Assembly: GCF_026967985.1 (NCBI RefSeq) | Contig: NZ_JAPVBJ010000005.1 | Coordinates: forward strand, 144,564 to 208,563 | Origin: Modestobacter sp. VKM Ac-2984 | GTDB taxonomy: Bacteria; Actinomycetota; Actinomycetes; Mycobacteriales; Geodermatophilaceae | DNA length: 64,000 nt | Reading direction: 5' to 3' | Shown: piece after piece, positions 8,769 to 17,983 of the stretch | Position numbering within the stretch: position 1 is the first letter of the stretch | Layout: the number at the start of each line of letters is the position of its first letter | Notes under the pieces: generated by a model | What the model was told of the DNA's origin: nothing | Seen by the model: the letters and a program-made list of their open reading frames with translations, nothing else | Databases searched by the model: none | Program-made: the position numbers and the translations under genes

Positions 8769-9953
8769 ATGACCCGACGCTCCTGGGTGGCCCTGCCACC
8801 GCTCCTGCTGCTCGTCGCCTGCGGTGCCACCGACAGCGGCGCCGGCGCGGCCGGTCCGGCGCCGGTGTCGGCACCCGCCGGTGCCCCCGAGCTGGACGTC
8901 GAGGTGGTCGCCGACGGGCTGGACCATCCCTGGGACGTCGCCCAGGCACCGGACGGCACCCTGCTGGTCGACGAGCGCGCCGGCGGCCTGACCGCGGTGC
9001 TGCCCGACGGCGAGGTGCGCCGGCTGGACGCGGACCTCGACGACCTGTTCGCCGACGGGGAGACCGGCCTGATGGGCCTGGCCCTGGACCCGGCCTTCGC
9101 CGACAACCGGCGCTTCTACACCTGCCAGGGCGTGCAGTCCGCCGACGGTGCCGGGGTCCAGGCACCGGAGATCCAGGTGATCGCCTGGACCGTGGACGAG
9201 GCGTGGACCACCGCCACCCGGGTCGCCGACCCGCTGCTGGGCGGCATCCCGGTCAACGCCGACAGCGGCCGGCACGGCGGCTGCCGGGTCGAGTTCGGCC
9301 CCGACGGCGCGCTCTTCGTCGGGACGGGGGACAACGCCCTCGGGACCGCCCCCCAGGACCTCGGCTCACTCGCCGGCAAGGTGCTCCGGATCGACCCGGA
9401 GACCGGGGAGGCCCTCCCCGGCAACCCGTTCGCCGACGACGCCGACGCCGCCGACCGGATCTGGACCTACGGGCACCGCAACGTCCAGGGCCTGGCCGTG
9501 CGGCCGGACTCCGACCAGGTGTACTCGGTGGAGCACGGGCCCGACCGGGACGACGAGGTGAACCTGCTCCAGCCGGGCGCCGACTTCGGCTGGGACCCGG
9601 TCGGGGCGGGCGTCTACGACGAGAGCGTGCCGATGACCGCCCCCGGCGACGTGCCCGCGGTGTGGTCCTCCGGCGAGCCGACCATCGCCCCGTCCGGGGC
9701 GACGTTCCTCGACGGCGCGGAGTGGAGTGACTACGACGGGCTGCTGCTCATCGGCGTGCAGAAGGACACCGGCGTCCTCGCGCTGCGGCTGACCGAGGAC
9801 GGCGAACTGGTCGAGTCCTTCCGGCTGCCCGAGCTCGAGGACACCTACGGCCGCATCCGCACCCCCGAGCAGGGGCAGGACGGCGCGCTGTACGTGACCA
9901 CCGACAACGGCGGCGGCGAGGACCAGGTGCTCCGGGTCACCCCGGCGAGCTGA
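8769..9953 (+). CDS. PQQ-dependent sugar dehydrogenase-family lipoprotein (GSDH beta-propeller)
   Basis: 394 residues. The first 18 form a lipoprotein signal peptide ending in the lipobox LVAC (Cys18), so the mature protein should be anchored outside the membrane. A glucose/sorbosone dehydrogenase six-bladed propeller follows: GLDHPWDVAQAPDG, GLMGLALDPAF, GHRNVQGLAVRPDS, and VYSVEHGPDRDDEVNLLQPG FGWDPV. The family oxidises soluble sugars or aldehydes with PQQ and Ca2+. The true substrate is unknown, and no PQQ biosynthesis genes lie in the window. It stands alone with a 48-bp gap from the synthase gene, and its last 17 bp overlap the convergent gene at 9937. Confidence 0.85.
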   Translation: MTRRSWVALPPLLLLVACGATDSGAGAAGPAPVSAPAGAPELDVEVVADGLDHPWDVAQAPDGTLLVDERAGGLTAVLPDGEVRRLDADLDDLFADGETGLMGLALDPAFADNRRFYTCQGVQSADGAGVQAPEIQVIAWTVDEAWTTATRVADPLLGGIPVNADSGRHGGCRVEFGPDGALFVGTGDNALGTAPQDLGSLAGKVLRIDPETGEALPGNPFADDADAADRIWTYGHRNVQGLAVRPDSDQVYSVEHGPDRDDEVNLLQPGADFGWDPVGAGVYDESVPMTAPGDVPAVWSSGEPTIAPSGATFLDGAEWSDYDGLLLIGVQKDTGVLALRLTEDGELVESFRLPELEDTYGRIRTPEQGQDGALYVTTDNGGGEDQVLRVTPAS

Positions 9954-10635
9954 GCGACCGGTCCCGCACCCGCGCCGGCACCGGCACCCCGGCCGGGAGC
10001 AGCGGGTCGGGCACCGGCTCCCCGAGCACGGTGCGCAGCGGCAGCACCCCGGCCCACACCGGTGACGGTCCGGCGTCGCCCGCGAGATCGCTCTCGTCGT
10101 CCCCGGGCGGGCCGGAGCGCACCTTCAGGCTCGCCTCGGTGAGGTCCAGCGACAGGACGGCGGTGGCGGCCAGCTCCCGGCGGTCCGGCTGCCTCGTCGC
10201 CGTCCAGGAGCCCGGCGCCAGCTGCTCGGTCAGCGCCGCGAGGGCACGGAGCCGCTCCGCGGGGTCGGTGACCAGCTGCGCGGTGCCGTGCACCACCGCG
10301 CAGCGGTAGTTCATCGAGTGGTGGAACGACGAGCGCGCGTAGACAACGCCGTCCAGGTGGGTGACGGTGAAGGCCACCGGCTGGCCGGTCGCGGCGGCGC
10401 GCAGCGTGGCCGCCCCGGTGGAGCCGTGCAGGTACAGGGTGTCGCCGACCCGGCCGTACCCGGTGGGCAGCACCACCGGCGCGCCGTCGAGCACGACGCC
10501 CAGGTGACCGACGAGCCCGGCATCCAGCACCGCGTAGAGCTCGGCCCGGTCGGTGCGGGCCCGCCGGGCTCCCCGGCGGACGGTGCTGCGGGCGGTGGGG
10601 GAGAGCGGGAGCTGGTCGGTGGGTGCGCTGGTCAC
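9937..10635 (-). CDS. pyridoxamine 5'-phosphate oxidase-like FMN-binding protein
   Basis: 232 residues, GTG start at 10635. The split-barrel core is recognisable: ELYAVLDAGLVGHLGVVLDGAPVVLPTGYGRVGDTLYLHG, then the block ending FHHSMNYRCAVVHGTAQLV. Proteins of this group (nitroimidazole-resistance / PNPOx-like) bind FMN or F420, and many have no assigned reaction. It is divergent from a MocR regulator with a 72-bp gap containing repeats that look like a shared operator, so it is a probable target of that regulator. The C-terminal ~50 residues are Pro/Asp-rich. Its 3' end overlaps the convergent sugar dehydrogenase by 17 bp. Confidence 0.8.
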   Translation of the reverse strand: MTSAPTDQLPLSPTARSTVRRGARRARTDRAELYAVLDAGLVGHLGVVLDGAPVVLPTGYGRVGDTLYLHGSTGAATLRAAATGQPVAFTVTHLDGVVYARSSFHHSMNYRCAVVHGTAQLVTDPAERLRALAALTEQLAPGSWTATRQPDRRELAATAVLSLDLTEASLKVRSGPPGDDESDLAGDAGPSPVWAGVLPLRTVLGEPVPDPLLPAGVPVPARVRDRSLSSPG

Positions 10636-10655
10636 CGGACCATCGTGCGGGCCCA

Positions 10656-10713
10656 AGTGGCCTCTCCGAAGGGCCATTCCCCTACGATCTCGGCAGGCCA
10701 CTCCCAGATGGCC
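10656..10713. promoter_or_regulatory. candidate MocR operator: two inverted GGCCA(T/C)T repeats
   Basis: The gap between the divergent FMN protein and the MocR gene holds GGCCATTCCC (10672-10681) and GGCCACTCCC (10696-10705), direct repeats 24 bp apart. Each has an inverted partner (AGTGGCC at 10656, ATGGCC at 10708). MocR/PdxR regulators commonly bind such repeats between themselves and their divergent target. The assignment is inference. Confidence 0.45.
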
Positions 10714-12096
10714 CCGAGGGGAGTGCCCGTGGTCGACATCCCGCCGCTGCCGCTGGACCGCACCTCCCGGGTGCCGTTGTCGGTGCAGCTGGCCGACGCC
10801 CTGCGCGCGGTCACCGCGCAGGGCAGCCTGCGTGCCGGGGACCGGCTGCCCTCCACCCGGGAGCTGGCGACCGTGCTGGCGGTCAGCCGCACCGTCACCG
10901 CCGCCGCCTACGACCAGCTGCTGGCCGAGGGCTGGGTCCAGGGCCGGCGCGGGGCGGGCACCTTCGTGGTCGGCGCGCCCAGCCCGCCCGCACCGGCCGC
11001 GGCCACCCCGGCGACCGTCCGCAGCCCTGCCCCGGTGGTGGTCGACCTGCGGGCGGGCCGGCCCTGCCTGGAGGTGCTCGACCGGGCCGCGTGGCGCCGG
11101 GCCTGGCGGGCGGCCGGGGACGAGGAGCCCGACGGGTGGCCCGACCCGGCCGGTGCGCCCGGCTACCGGGCCGCGGTGGTCGAGCACCTGCTCCGCCACC
11201 GCGGGCTGCCGGCCGCGGCCGAGGACGTGCTGGCCACCGCGGGCACCTCCGCCGCCGTCGGGGAGGTGGCCCGGCTGCTGCCCGCCGGGTCCCGCGTCGG
11301 GGTCGAGGACCCGGGCTACCAACGCGCCGTCGGCGCACTCCGCGACGCGCAGGTGGAGGTCGTCCCGCTGCCGGTGGACGCGGACGGCCTGGTCGTCGCC
11401 GCGGTGCCCCGGGGCCTGGCCGCGGTCTACTGCACGCCGGCCCACCAGTGGCCGCTGGGCGCCCGGCTGGCCGCTCCCCGGCGGACGGCGCTGGTGACCC
11501 GGGCCCGCGCCGAGGGCTTCTGGGTGATCGAGGACGACTACGACGGCGAGCTGCGTTACGACGTCGCGCCGCTGCCGCTGCTCGCCGCGCTCGCCCCGGA
11601 CGTCGTGGTGCACCTGGGCACCACCAGCAAGGTGCTCAGCCCGACCCTCGGCGTCGGCTGGCTGGTGGCCCCACCTGTGCTGCGGGACGGCCTGCTCGCC
11701 CGCCGGACGGCGACCGGCACCCGCCCCGCCCGGGCCGGGCAGCGGGTGGTGGCTGCGCTGGCCGCCTCCGGTGACCTCTCCCGGCACCTGCGTCGGCTTC
11801 GGCGGGAGCTGCACGCCCGTCGTGACGAGGTGCTGGCGGCCGTGACCGCCGCGGGCCGGAGCGCCCTGGGCGATGCGGCGGGGGCGCACGTCGTCGTCCC
11901 GCTGCCGGACCTGGCGACCGAGGCGGCGGTGCTCGCCGCCGCCGCGGCGCGCGGCCTCGCCCTGGACCCGCTGTCCCGGCACTGGCTCGGCCCGGCGGAG
12001 AACGGATCGGGCCTGGTGCTGGGCTGGGCTGCGCCGACCCGCGCCGAGCTCACCCGCGCGCTGCCGGAGCTGACCGAGCTGCTGCGCGGCGGGTGA
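10708..12096 (+). CDS. MocR/PdxR-type regulator (GntR winged helix fused to class I aminotransferase-like domain)
   Basis: 462 residues from ATG 10708. GTG 10729 is an attractive alternative, with GAGGGG seven bases upstream. Residues ~12-80 form a GntR winged helix (PLSVQLADALR, RLPSTRELATVLAVSRTVTAAAYDQL, GRRGAGTFV). Residues ~105-460 are a fold-type I aminotransferase domain with VIEDDYDGELRYD and the PLP lysine in GTTSKVLSPTLGVGW. Such proteins sense PLP or an amino acid adduct and do not normally transaminate. PdxR regulators usually sit beside pdxST; here the divergent neighbour is a PNPOx-like protein instead. The regulon beyond this neighbour is unknown. Confidence 0.88.
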   Translation: MAPRGVPVVDIPPLPLDRTSRVPLSVQLADALRAVTAQGSLRAGDRLPSTRELATVLAVSRTVTAAAYDQLLAEGWVQGRRGAGTFVVGAPSPPAPAAATPATVRSPAPVVVDLRAGRPCLEVLDRAAWRRAWRAAGDEEPDGWPDPAGAPGYRAAVVEHLLRHRGLPAAAEDVLATAGTSAAVGEVARLLPAGSRVGVEDPGYQRAVGALRDAQVEVVPLPVDADGLVVAAVPRGLAAVYCTPAHQWPLGARLAAPRRTALVTRARAEGFWVIEDDYDGELRYDVAPLPLLAALAPDVVVHLGTTSKVLSPTLGVGWLVAPPVLRDGLLARRTATGTRPARAGQRVVAALAASGDLSRHLRRLRRELHARRDEVLAAVTAAGRSALGDAAGAHVVVPLPDLATEAAVLAAAAARGLALDPLSRHWLGPAENGSGLVLGWAAPTRAELTRALPELTELLRGG

Positions 12097-12102
12097 ACCA
12101 CG

Positions 12103-12136
12103 GCGGACCCGCCCCCGGGGTGGGGGACGGGTCCGC
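12103..12136. terminator. bidirectional hairpin between convergent MocR gene and korB
   Basis: Fourteen base pairs in two blocks (GCGGACCCG with CGGGTCCGC, and CCCCC with GGGGG) with one bulged A and a 5-nt loop. It follows the MocR stop directly and precedes the end of korB on the other strand. There is no U-run, as is usual for high-GC actinobacteria. Confidence 0.7.
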
Positions 12137-12165
12137 TGTGGGTCTGATCCTCCAGGATCAGGACG

Positions 12166-13301
12166 TCACTGCACGGTCCAGCTGTCGCCGCCGGCCAGCA
12201 GGGCGTCGAGATCGGCGGGGTCCTGGGCCGCGGCGTCCTCGAGCTGGTCGGCCATCATCCGGTCGTAGGTGGGCTTGGCCACCGACCGGAAGACGCCCAT
12301 CGGGCTGTACCGCAGGTCCTGGGTGGACAGCCGGGACAGCGCGAAGGCGTACGACGGGTCGTCGCGGTGCGCGTCGTGCACCACGATCTGGCTGGCGTCG
12401 ACCTGGTTGGTCTCGGCGATCCGCAGGCCCCCGAAGTCGTCCCGCACGACGCAGGAGGCACCACCGGGGCCGAAGACCAGCGGCTCGCCGTGCACCAGCG
12501 GGATCGTCCACATCGGGCCGGTGTTCGGGTCCTTGAGCAGCTCGAACGCGCCGTCGTTGAAGATGTTGCAGTTCTGGTAGATCTCCACCAGCGACGTGCC
12601 CTGGTGCTCGGCGGCCTGCCGCAGGACGTCGGTGAGGCCCTTGCGGTCGGAGTCCATCGCGCGGCCGACGAAGGTCGCGTCCGCGCCCAGCGCCAGGCTC
12701 ACCGGGTTGAACGGGTGGTCCAGCGAGCCCATCGGGGTGGACTTGGTGACCTTCCCGACCTCCGAGGTCGGCGAGTACTGGCCCTTGGTGAGCCCGTAGA
12801 TCCGGTTGTTGAACAGCAGGATCGTCAGGTTCACGTTGCGGCGCAGGGTGTGGATCAGGTGGTTGCCGCCGATGGACAGCGCGTCGCCGTCGCCGGTGAC
12901 GACCCAGACCGAGAGGTCCGGGCGGGAGGCGGCCAGGCCGGTCGCGATGGCCGGGGCGCGGCCGTGGATCGAGTGCATCCCGTAGGTGTTCATGTAGTAC
13001 GGGAAGCGCGAGGAGCACCCGATGCCGGACACGATGACCATGTCCTCGCGGGCGATGCCGAGGCTGGGCAGGAAGCTCTGGACCGCGTTGAGGATGACGT
13101 AGTCACCGCACCCGGGGCACCAGCGCACCTCCTGGTCGGTCTTGAGGTCCTTGGCCTTCAGCGCCGTCTGCTTCTCACCGTTCGCGGCGATCGAGGCGTC
13201 GATGGCGCCGGAGATCGTGGTGACGTCCGGCCCCCCGGCGGGCATGCCGAGGTCGTGCACGTGGGCGTTGGTGGACTCGGTGTTGGCGGAGTGGATGGCG
13301 G

Positions 13302-13305
<4 letters not shown>
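12166..13305 (-). CDS. korB: 2-oxoglutarate:ferredoxin oxidoreductase subunit beta
   Basis: 379 residues, GTG start at 13305 overlapping the korA stop (GTGA). KorB binds thiamine diphosphate and a 4Fe-4S cluster and, with KorA, converts 2-oxoglutarate to succinyl-CoA while reducing ferredoxin. Visible: the cluster/TPP block RWCPGCGDYVILNAVQ (residues 61-76), the TPP-Mg motif VVTGDGDALSIGGNH, and LLFNNRIYGLTKGQYSPTS. It matches the mycobacterial two-subunit KorAB type. Its 3' end faces a strong hairpin shared with the convergent gene. Confidence 0.95.
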
Positions 13306-15329
<2,024 letters not shown>

Positions 15330-15487
15330 GTGTGAGGTACCTCCGACCCGCCAGGCTACGTGCGCGGCGCGCCGCTGGACCGGCTCGGACGCCGACGTGA
15401 GGCAAGCCACACAGGGTGGGCTCACCTCACCGGCTGCGCCCGGGGTGCCGGGGGAACGGGGATCGGGCCGGGGGCGTTCTACCGCTC

Positions 15488-16351
15488 GTGCAACGCTGGA
15501 ACAACGGACTGAAGACGGCTGTGCTCCTCGGCCTGATGGCCGGGGTCATCCTGCTGGTCGGCAGCTTCTTCGGCCGCGGGGGGCTGCTGATCGCCCTGGT
15601 GGTGGCGCTCGGCGTCAACGGCTGGGCGTACTTCAACTCCGACAAGCTGGCGCTGCGGGCCATGCGCGCCTTCCCGGTGACCGAGACGCAGGCCCCGCAG
15701 CTCTACGCGATCGTGCGCGAGCTCGCGACCGAGGCCCGCCAGCCCATGCCCCGGCTGTACGTGAGCCCCACGAACCAGCCCAACGCCTTCGCCACCGGTC
15801 GCAACCCGCGCAACGCCGCCGTCTGCTGCACCCAGGGGATCCTGGAACTGCTGGACCGCCGGGAGCTGCGCGGGGTGCTCGCCCACGAGCTGTCCCACGT
15901 CTACAACCGCGACATCCTGATCAGCTCGGTCGCCGGTGCGATGGCCACCGTGATCACCTACCTGGCGCACATGGCGATGTTCGCCTCGCTGTTCGGTGGC
16001 CGGTCCGAGGACCGCCAGGGCGGCGGGCTCGGTGGCCTGCTGCTGGTCTTCCTCGGCCCGGTCGCCGCCGGCCTGGTCCAGATGGCGGTCAGCCGCAGCC
16101 GGGAGTACCAGGCCGACGCCTCCGGCGCGCAGCTCAGCTCCGACCCGCTGGCGCTGGCCAGCGCCCTGTCCAAGCTCGAGCGCGGGGTCGCCGCCCGGCC
16201 GCTGCCGCAGGACGACCGGCTGGTCACCCAGAGCCACCTGATGATCGCCAACCCGTTCCGCGGCCAGGGCATGGCGTCGATGTTCGCCACCCACCCGCCG
16301 ATGGCCGAGCGCATCGCCCGGCTGCAGCAGATGGCCCGAGAGCTGGGCTGA
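15488..16351 (+). CDS. htpX: membrane zinc metalloprotease HtpX
   Basis: 287 residues from GTG 15488; this start aligns with the usual HtpX N-terminus (W-N-N-G-L-K-T-A). Two N-terminal membrane helices (about 12-28 and 31-48) are followed by the M48 active site HELSH (133-137) and a third zinc ligand at Glu206 in SREYQAD. Two further hydrophobic segments lie between. HtpX degrades damaged membrane proteins on the cytoplasmic side. Proximity to a polyprenyl synthase recalls the grcC1-htpX neighbourhood of mycobacteria. No strong SD is visible before the GTG, so it may be weakly translated or leaderless. Confidence 0.95.
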   Translation: MQRWNNGLKTAVLLGLMAGVILLVGSFFGRGGLLIALVVALGVNGWAYFNSDKLALRAMRAFPVTETQAPQLYAIVRELATEARQPMPRLYVSPTNQPNAFATGRNPRNAAVCCTQGILELLDRRELRGVLAHELSHVYNRDILISSVAGAMATVITYLAHMAMFASLFGGRSEDRQGGGLGGLLLVFLGPVAAGLVQMAVSRSREYQADASGAQLSSDPLALASALSKLERGVAARPLPQDDRLVTQSHLMIANPFRGQGMASMFATHPPMAERIARLQQMARELG

Positions 16352-16381
16352 CGGCCCCCTCGCCGCGGCGCGGGGGCCGTC
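16350..16381. terminator. bidirectional terminator between htpX and yajQ
   Basis: A 10-bp perfect stem (GACGGCCCCC with GGGGGCCGTC) and a 12-nt loop between two convergent genes, starting within the htpX stop codon. Confidence 0.8.
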
Positions 16382-16388
16382 CCTCAGC

Positions 16389-16880
16389 TCACCGGTAGTT
16401 GTCGAACTGCAGGGCGATCTCGAAGTCCTTGCTCTTCAGCAGCTGCTGGACCGCCTGCAGGTCGTCGCGCTTCTTGCCGCTGACCCGCAGCTGGTCGCCC
16501 TGGATCTGCGCCTGCACGCCCTTGGGGCCCTCGTCACGGATGGCCTTGGCGATCTCCTTGGCCTTGTCCGAGGCGATCCCCTGCTGGATCCGGGCGGAGA
16601 TCTTGTAGACCTTCCCCGAGGACTGCGGCTCGTCGGCGTCCAGCGCCTTCATCGAGATGCCCCGCTTGACCAGCTTCTCCTTGAAGACCTCGAGCGCCGC
16701 GGCCACCCGCTCCTCGGTGTCGGCCTGCAGGGCCACCGCCTCCTCGCCGGCCCAGGCGATCGTGGCGTTGACGCCGCGGAAGTCGAACCGCTGCGACAGC
16801 TCCTTGCCCGCCTGGTTCAGGGCGTTGTCGACCTCCTGCCGGTCGACCTTGCTCACCACGTCGAAGGACGCATCGGCCAT
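16389..16880 (-). CDS. yajQ: YajQ family nucleotide-binding protein (DUF520)
   Basis: 163 residues, the family's usual length, with two ferredoxin-like folds. Recognisable blocks: [20 protein letters not shown] at the start, RFDFRGV, and the C-terminal [29 protein letters not shown]. Members bind GTP/ATP, and some proteobacterial ones bind cyclic di-GMP; the role in actinobacteria is not settled. A GGAGGA sequence precedes the ATG at 16880. It is convergent with htpX and close to tRNA-Tyr on the opposite strand. Confidence 0.92.
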   Translation of the reverse strand: MADASFDVVSKVDRQEVDNALNQAGKELSQRFDFRGVNATIAWAGEEAVALQADTEERVAAALEVFKEKLVKRGISMKALDADEPQSSGKVYKISARIQQGIASDKAKEIAKAIRDEGPKGVQAQIQGDQLRVSGKKRDDLQAVQQLLKSKDFEIALQFDNYR

Positions 16881-16969
16881 GTCGGTTCCTCCTCAGTGGG
16901 GACGACGCGCCGCCGGGGACCCGGCGAGGACGTCGTCCCCCGTCTTGTAAGCTCTCCCGGTACCACCAC

Positions 16970-17051
16970 GGCGGGTTGCCCGAGTGGCCAATGGGAGCGG
17001 ACTGTAAATCCGTCGGCTTAGCCTACGAAGGTTCGAATCCTTCACCCGCCA
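16970..17051 (+). tRNA. tRNA-Tyr (anticodon GTA)
   Basis: 82-nt class II tRNA with a long variable arm. The acceptor arm GGCGGGT pairs with ACCCGCC and the discriminator base is A. The anticodon loop CTGTAAA gives GTA, and the T-loop is GTTCGAATC. CCA is not fully encoded. A -10-like TAAGCT lies at 16948-16953. A 14-bp terminator hairpin follows 11 bases after the 3' end. Confidence 0.97.
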
Positions 17052-17061
17052 CACCTGGTAC

Positions 17062-17093
17062 GACGGCCCCCGACCACGCGGTCGGGGGCCGTC
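17062..17093. terminator. terminator after tRNA-Tyr
   Basis: A perfect 14-bp stem (17062-17075 with 17080-17093) and a 4-nt ACGC loop. It serves the tRNA on the plus strand and probably the convergent gene ending at 17099. Confidence 0.85.
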
Positions 17094-17098
17094 CTCGT

Positions 17099-17536
17099 TC
17101 ACGCGGTCGGCGCCCGGGCGCTGGCGACCGCGGTCCGCTCCAGCGGCTCGCCGGCCAGGAACAGCCAGCCGAAGGCGATCGGCACCGAGCGGCTGCACCG
17201 CACGGTCACCTCGGCCCCGTCGGTCGCCGCCGACCACGAGTCGAGGGCGACGCCGGCGTCACCGAGCTGGTCGGCCACTGCCGCCTCGGCCGCAGCGCGG
17301 GTCAACGGCAGTTCGGTGCCCACGCCGCGGGTGTAGACGGCGGCCTCGTCGGCCTGGTTCGCCGCCGCCAGCGCCGCGCCGTCGCAGATCGACTGGACCT
17401 CCTGCTGTTCCAGGAAGGCGTCCGAGGCGGCGATCGCCCCGAAGACCATCAGCGCGCCCACCAGCCAGCAGACCAGCACGAACGGCAGGGTCGATCCGGC
17501 CTCGGGGTCGCGTGGGTCGGGCCGGCCGGTGTGCAC
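17099..17536 (-). CDS. TadE/TadG-like pilus-assembly family small membrane protein
   Basis: 145 residues from GTG 17536. The N-terminus has the pattern of TadG-like proteins: a short Arg/Asp-rich head, then E-A-G-S followed by one hydrophobic helix (LPFVLVCWLVGALMVFGAI), then an Ala-rich amphipathic stretch (QSICDGAALAAANQADEAAV) typical of these minor-pseudopilin-like proteins. The remainder is a small soluble beta-rich region. Usually such genes lie in a tad cluster with tadA/B/C and flp; none of those is nearby, so this is an orphan copy. Function is inferred only from the N-terminal signature. Confidence 0.6.
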   Translation of the reverse strand: MHTGRPDPRDPEAGSTLPFVLVCWLVGALMVFGAIAASDAFLEQQEVQSICDGAALAAANQADEAAVYTRGVGTELPLTRAAAEAAVADQLGDAGVALDSWSAATDGAEVTVRCSRSVPIAFGWLFLAGEPLERTAVASARAPTA

Positions 17537-17587
17537 GCGCGCAGCGTAGAGGTCGCCCGCACCGGTGCTCCGCCGTCGTCCACCGGT

Positions 17588-17664
17588 TGTGGACGGAGCC
17601 TGTGGACGGTGTGGACGACGGTGCCCCACCCGGCCTGCGACGCCACCGGCCCTGTGGACGACGG
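17588..17664 (+). repeat. cluster of four TGTGGACG(G/A) motifs
   Basis: Copies start at 17588, 17601, 17610 and 17653, all on the plus strand, within the 165-bp gap before the EspC-like gene. The last two share TGTGGACGACGG. They resemble, without matching, the reverse complement of the actinobacterial DnaA box (TGTGGACAA). Confidence 0.5.
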
Positions 17665-17701
17665 CTGCTGCGGACGCCGCCCGGCCGCGAGACTGCCCGG
17701 C

Positions 17702-17983
17702 ATGGTCATCGAGGTGGTCCCGGCACGGCTGTACGAGCTGGCCGGGGTGCTGGACGCCGCATCGGCCCGGGCGGCCCAGGTCGGTGCGGCCGGCGACGGT
17801 GCGGGGGTGGGTGGGCCGCTCGGCCCGGTCGTGGCCGGGTTCGGCGAGACGGTGGCGGTCGCCGGTGGCTGCCTGGCGGGCGAGCTCGCCTGGCTGCGGA
17901 GCGCCGTGACGACGGCCGCCGCTTCCTGGCAGCAGGTGGACGCCGGGCTGCTGCCCGGGTTCGGTACGGCGGTGCCCCGGTGA
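17702..17983 (+). CDS. small EspC-like (type VII secretion-associated) protein
   Basis: 93 residues from ATG 17702. The start MVIEVVPARLYELAGVLDAAS fits the ESX-1 EspC-type pattern (V-x-P-x-x-L-x-x-L-A), followed by Gly/Ala-rich sequence and a second helical segment (ELAWLRSAVTTAAASWQQVDAGL), giving a helical hairpin of about 90 residues. It overlaps the next gene as GTGA, so the two proteins are probably made together. There is no signal peptide. Assignment to the EspC/WXG100 superfamily is by pattern, not by close homology, and no ESX secretion machinery genes are in the window. Confidence 0.55.
   Translation: MVIEVVPARLYELAGVLDAASARAAQVGAAGDGAGVGGPLGPVVAGFGETVAVAGGCLAGELAWLRSAVTTAAASWQQVDAGLLPGFGTAVPR

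Noticed and set aside
5658-9275. Very long minus-strand open frame opposite nuoM, nuoN and the polyprenyl synthase
   Set aside because: Its translation is low-complexity (Arg/Gly/Asp/His/Gln-rich), matches no family, and mirrors the codon pattern of the real genes on the plus strand. It is a high-GC shadow.
17537-17701. TGTGGACG cluster as a replication origin
   Set aside because: The motifs do not match the DnaA box at the last positions, and there is no dnaA, dnaN or AT-rich unwinding region nearby.
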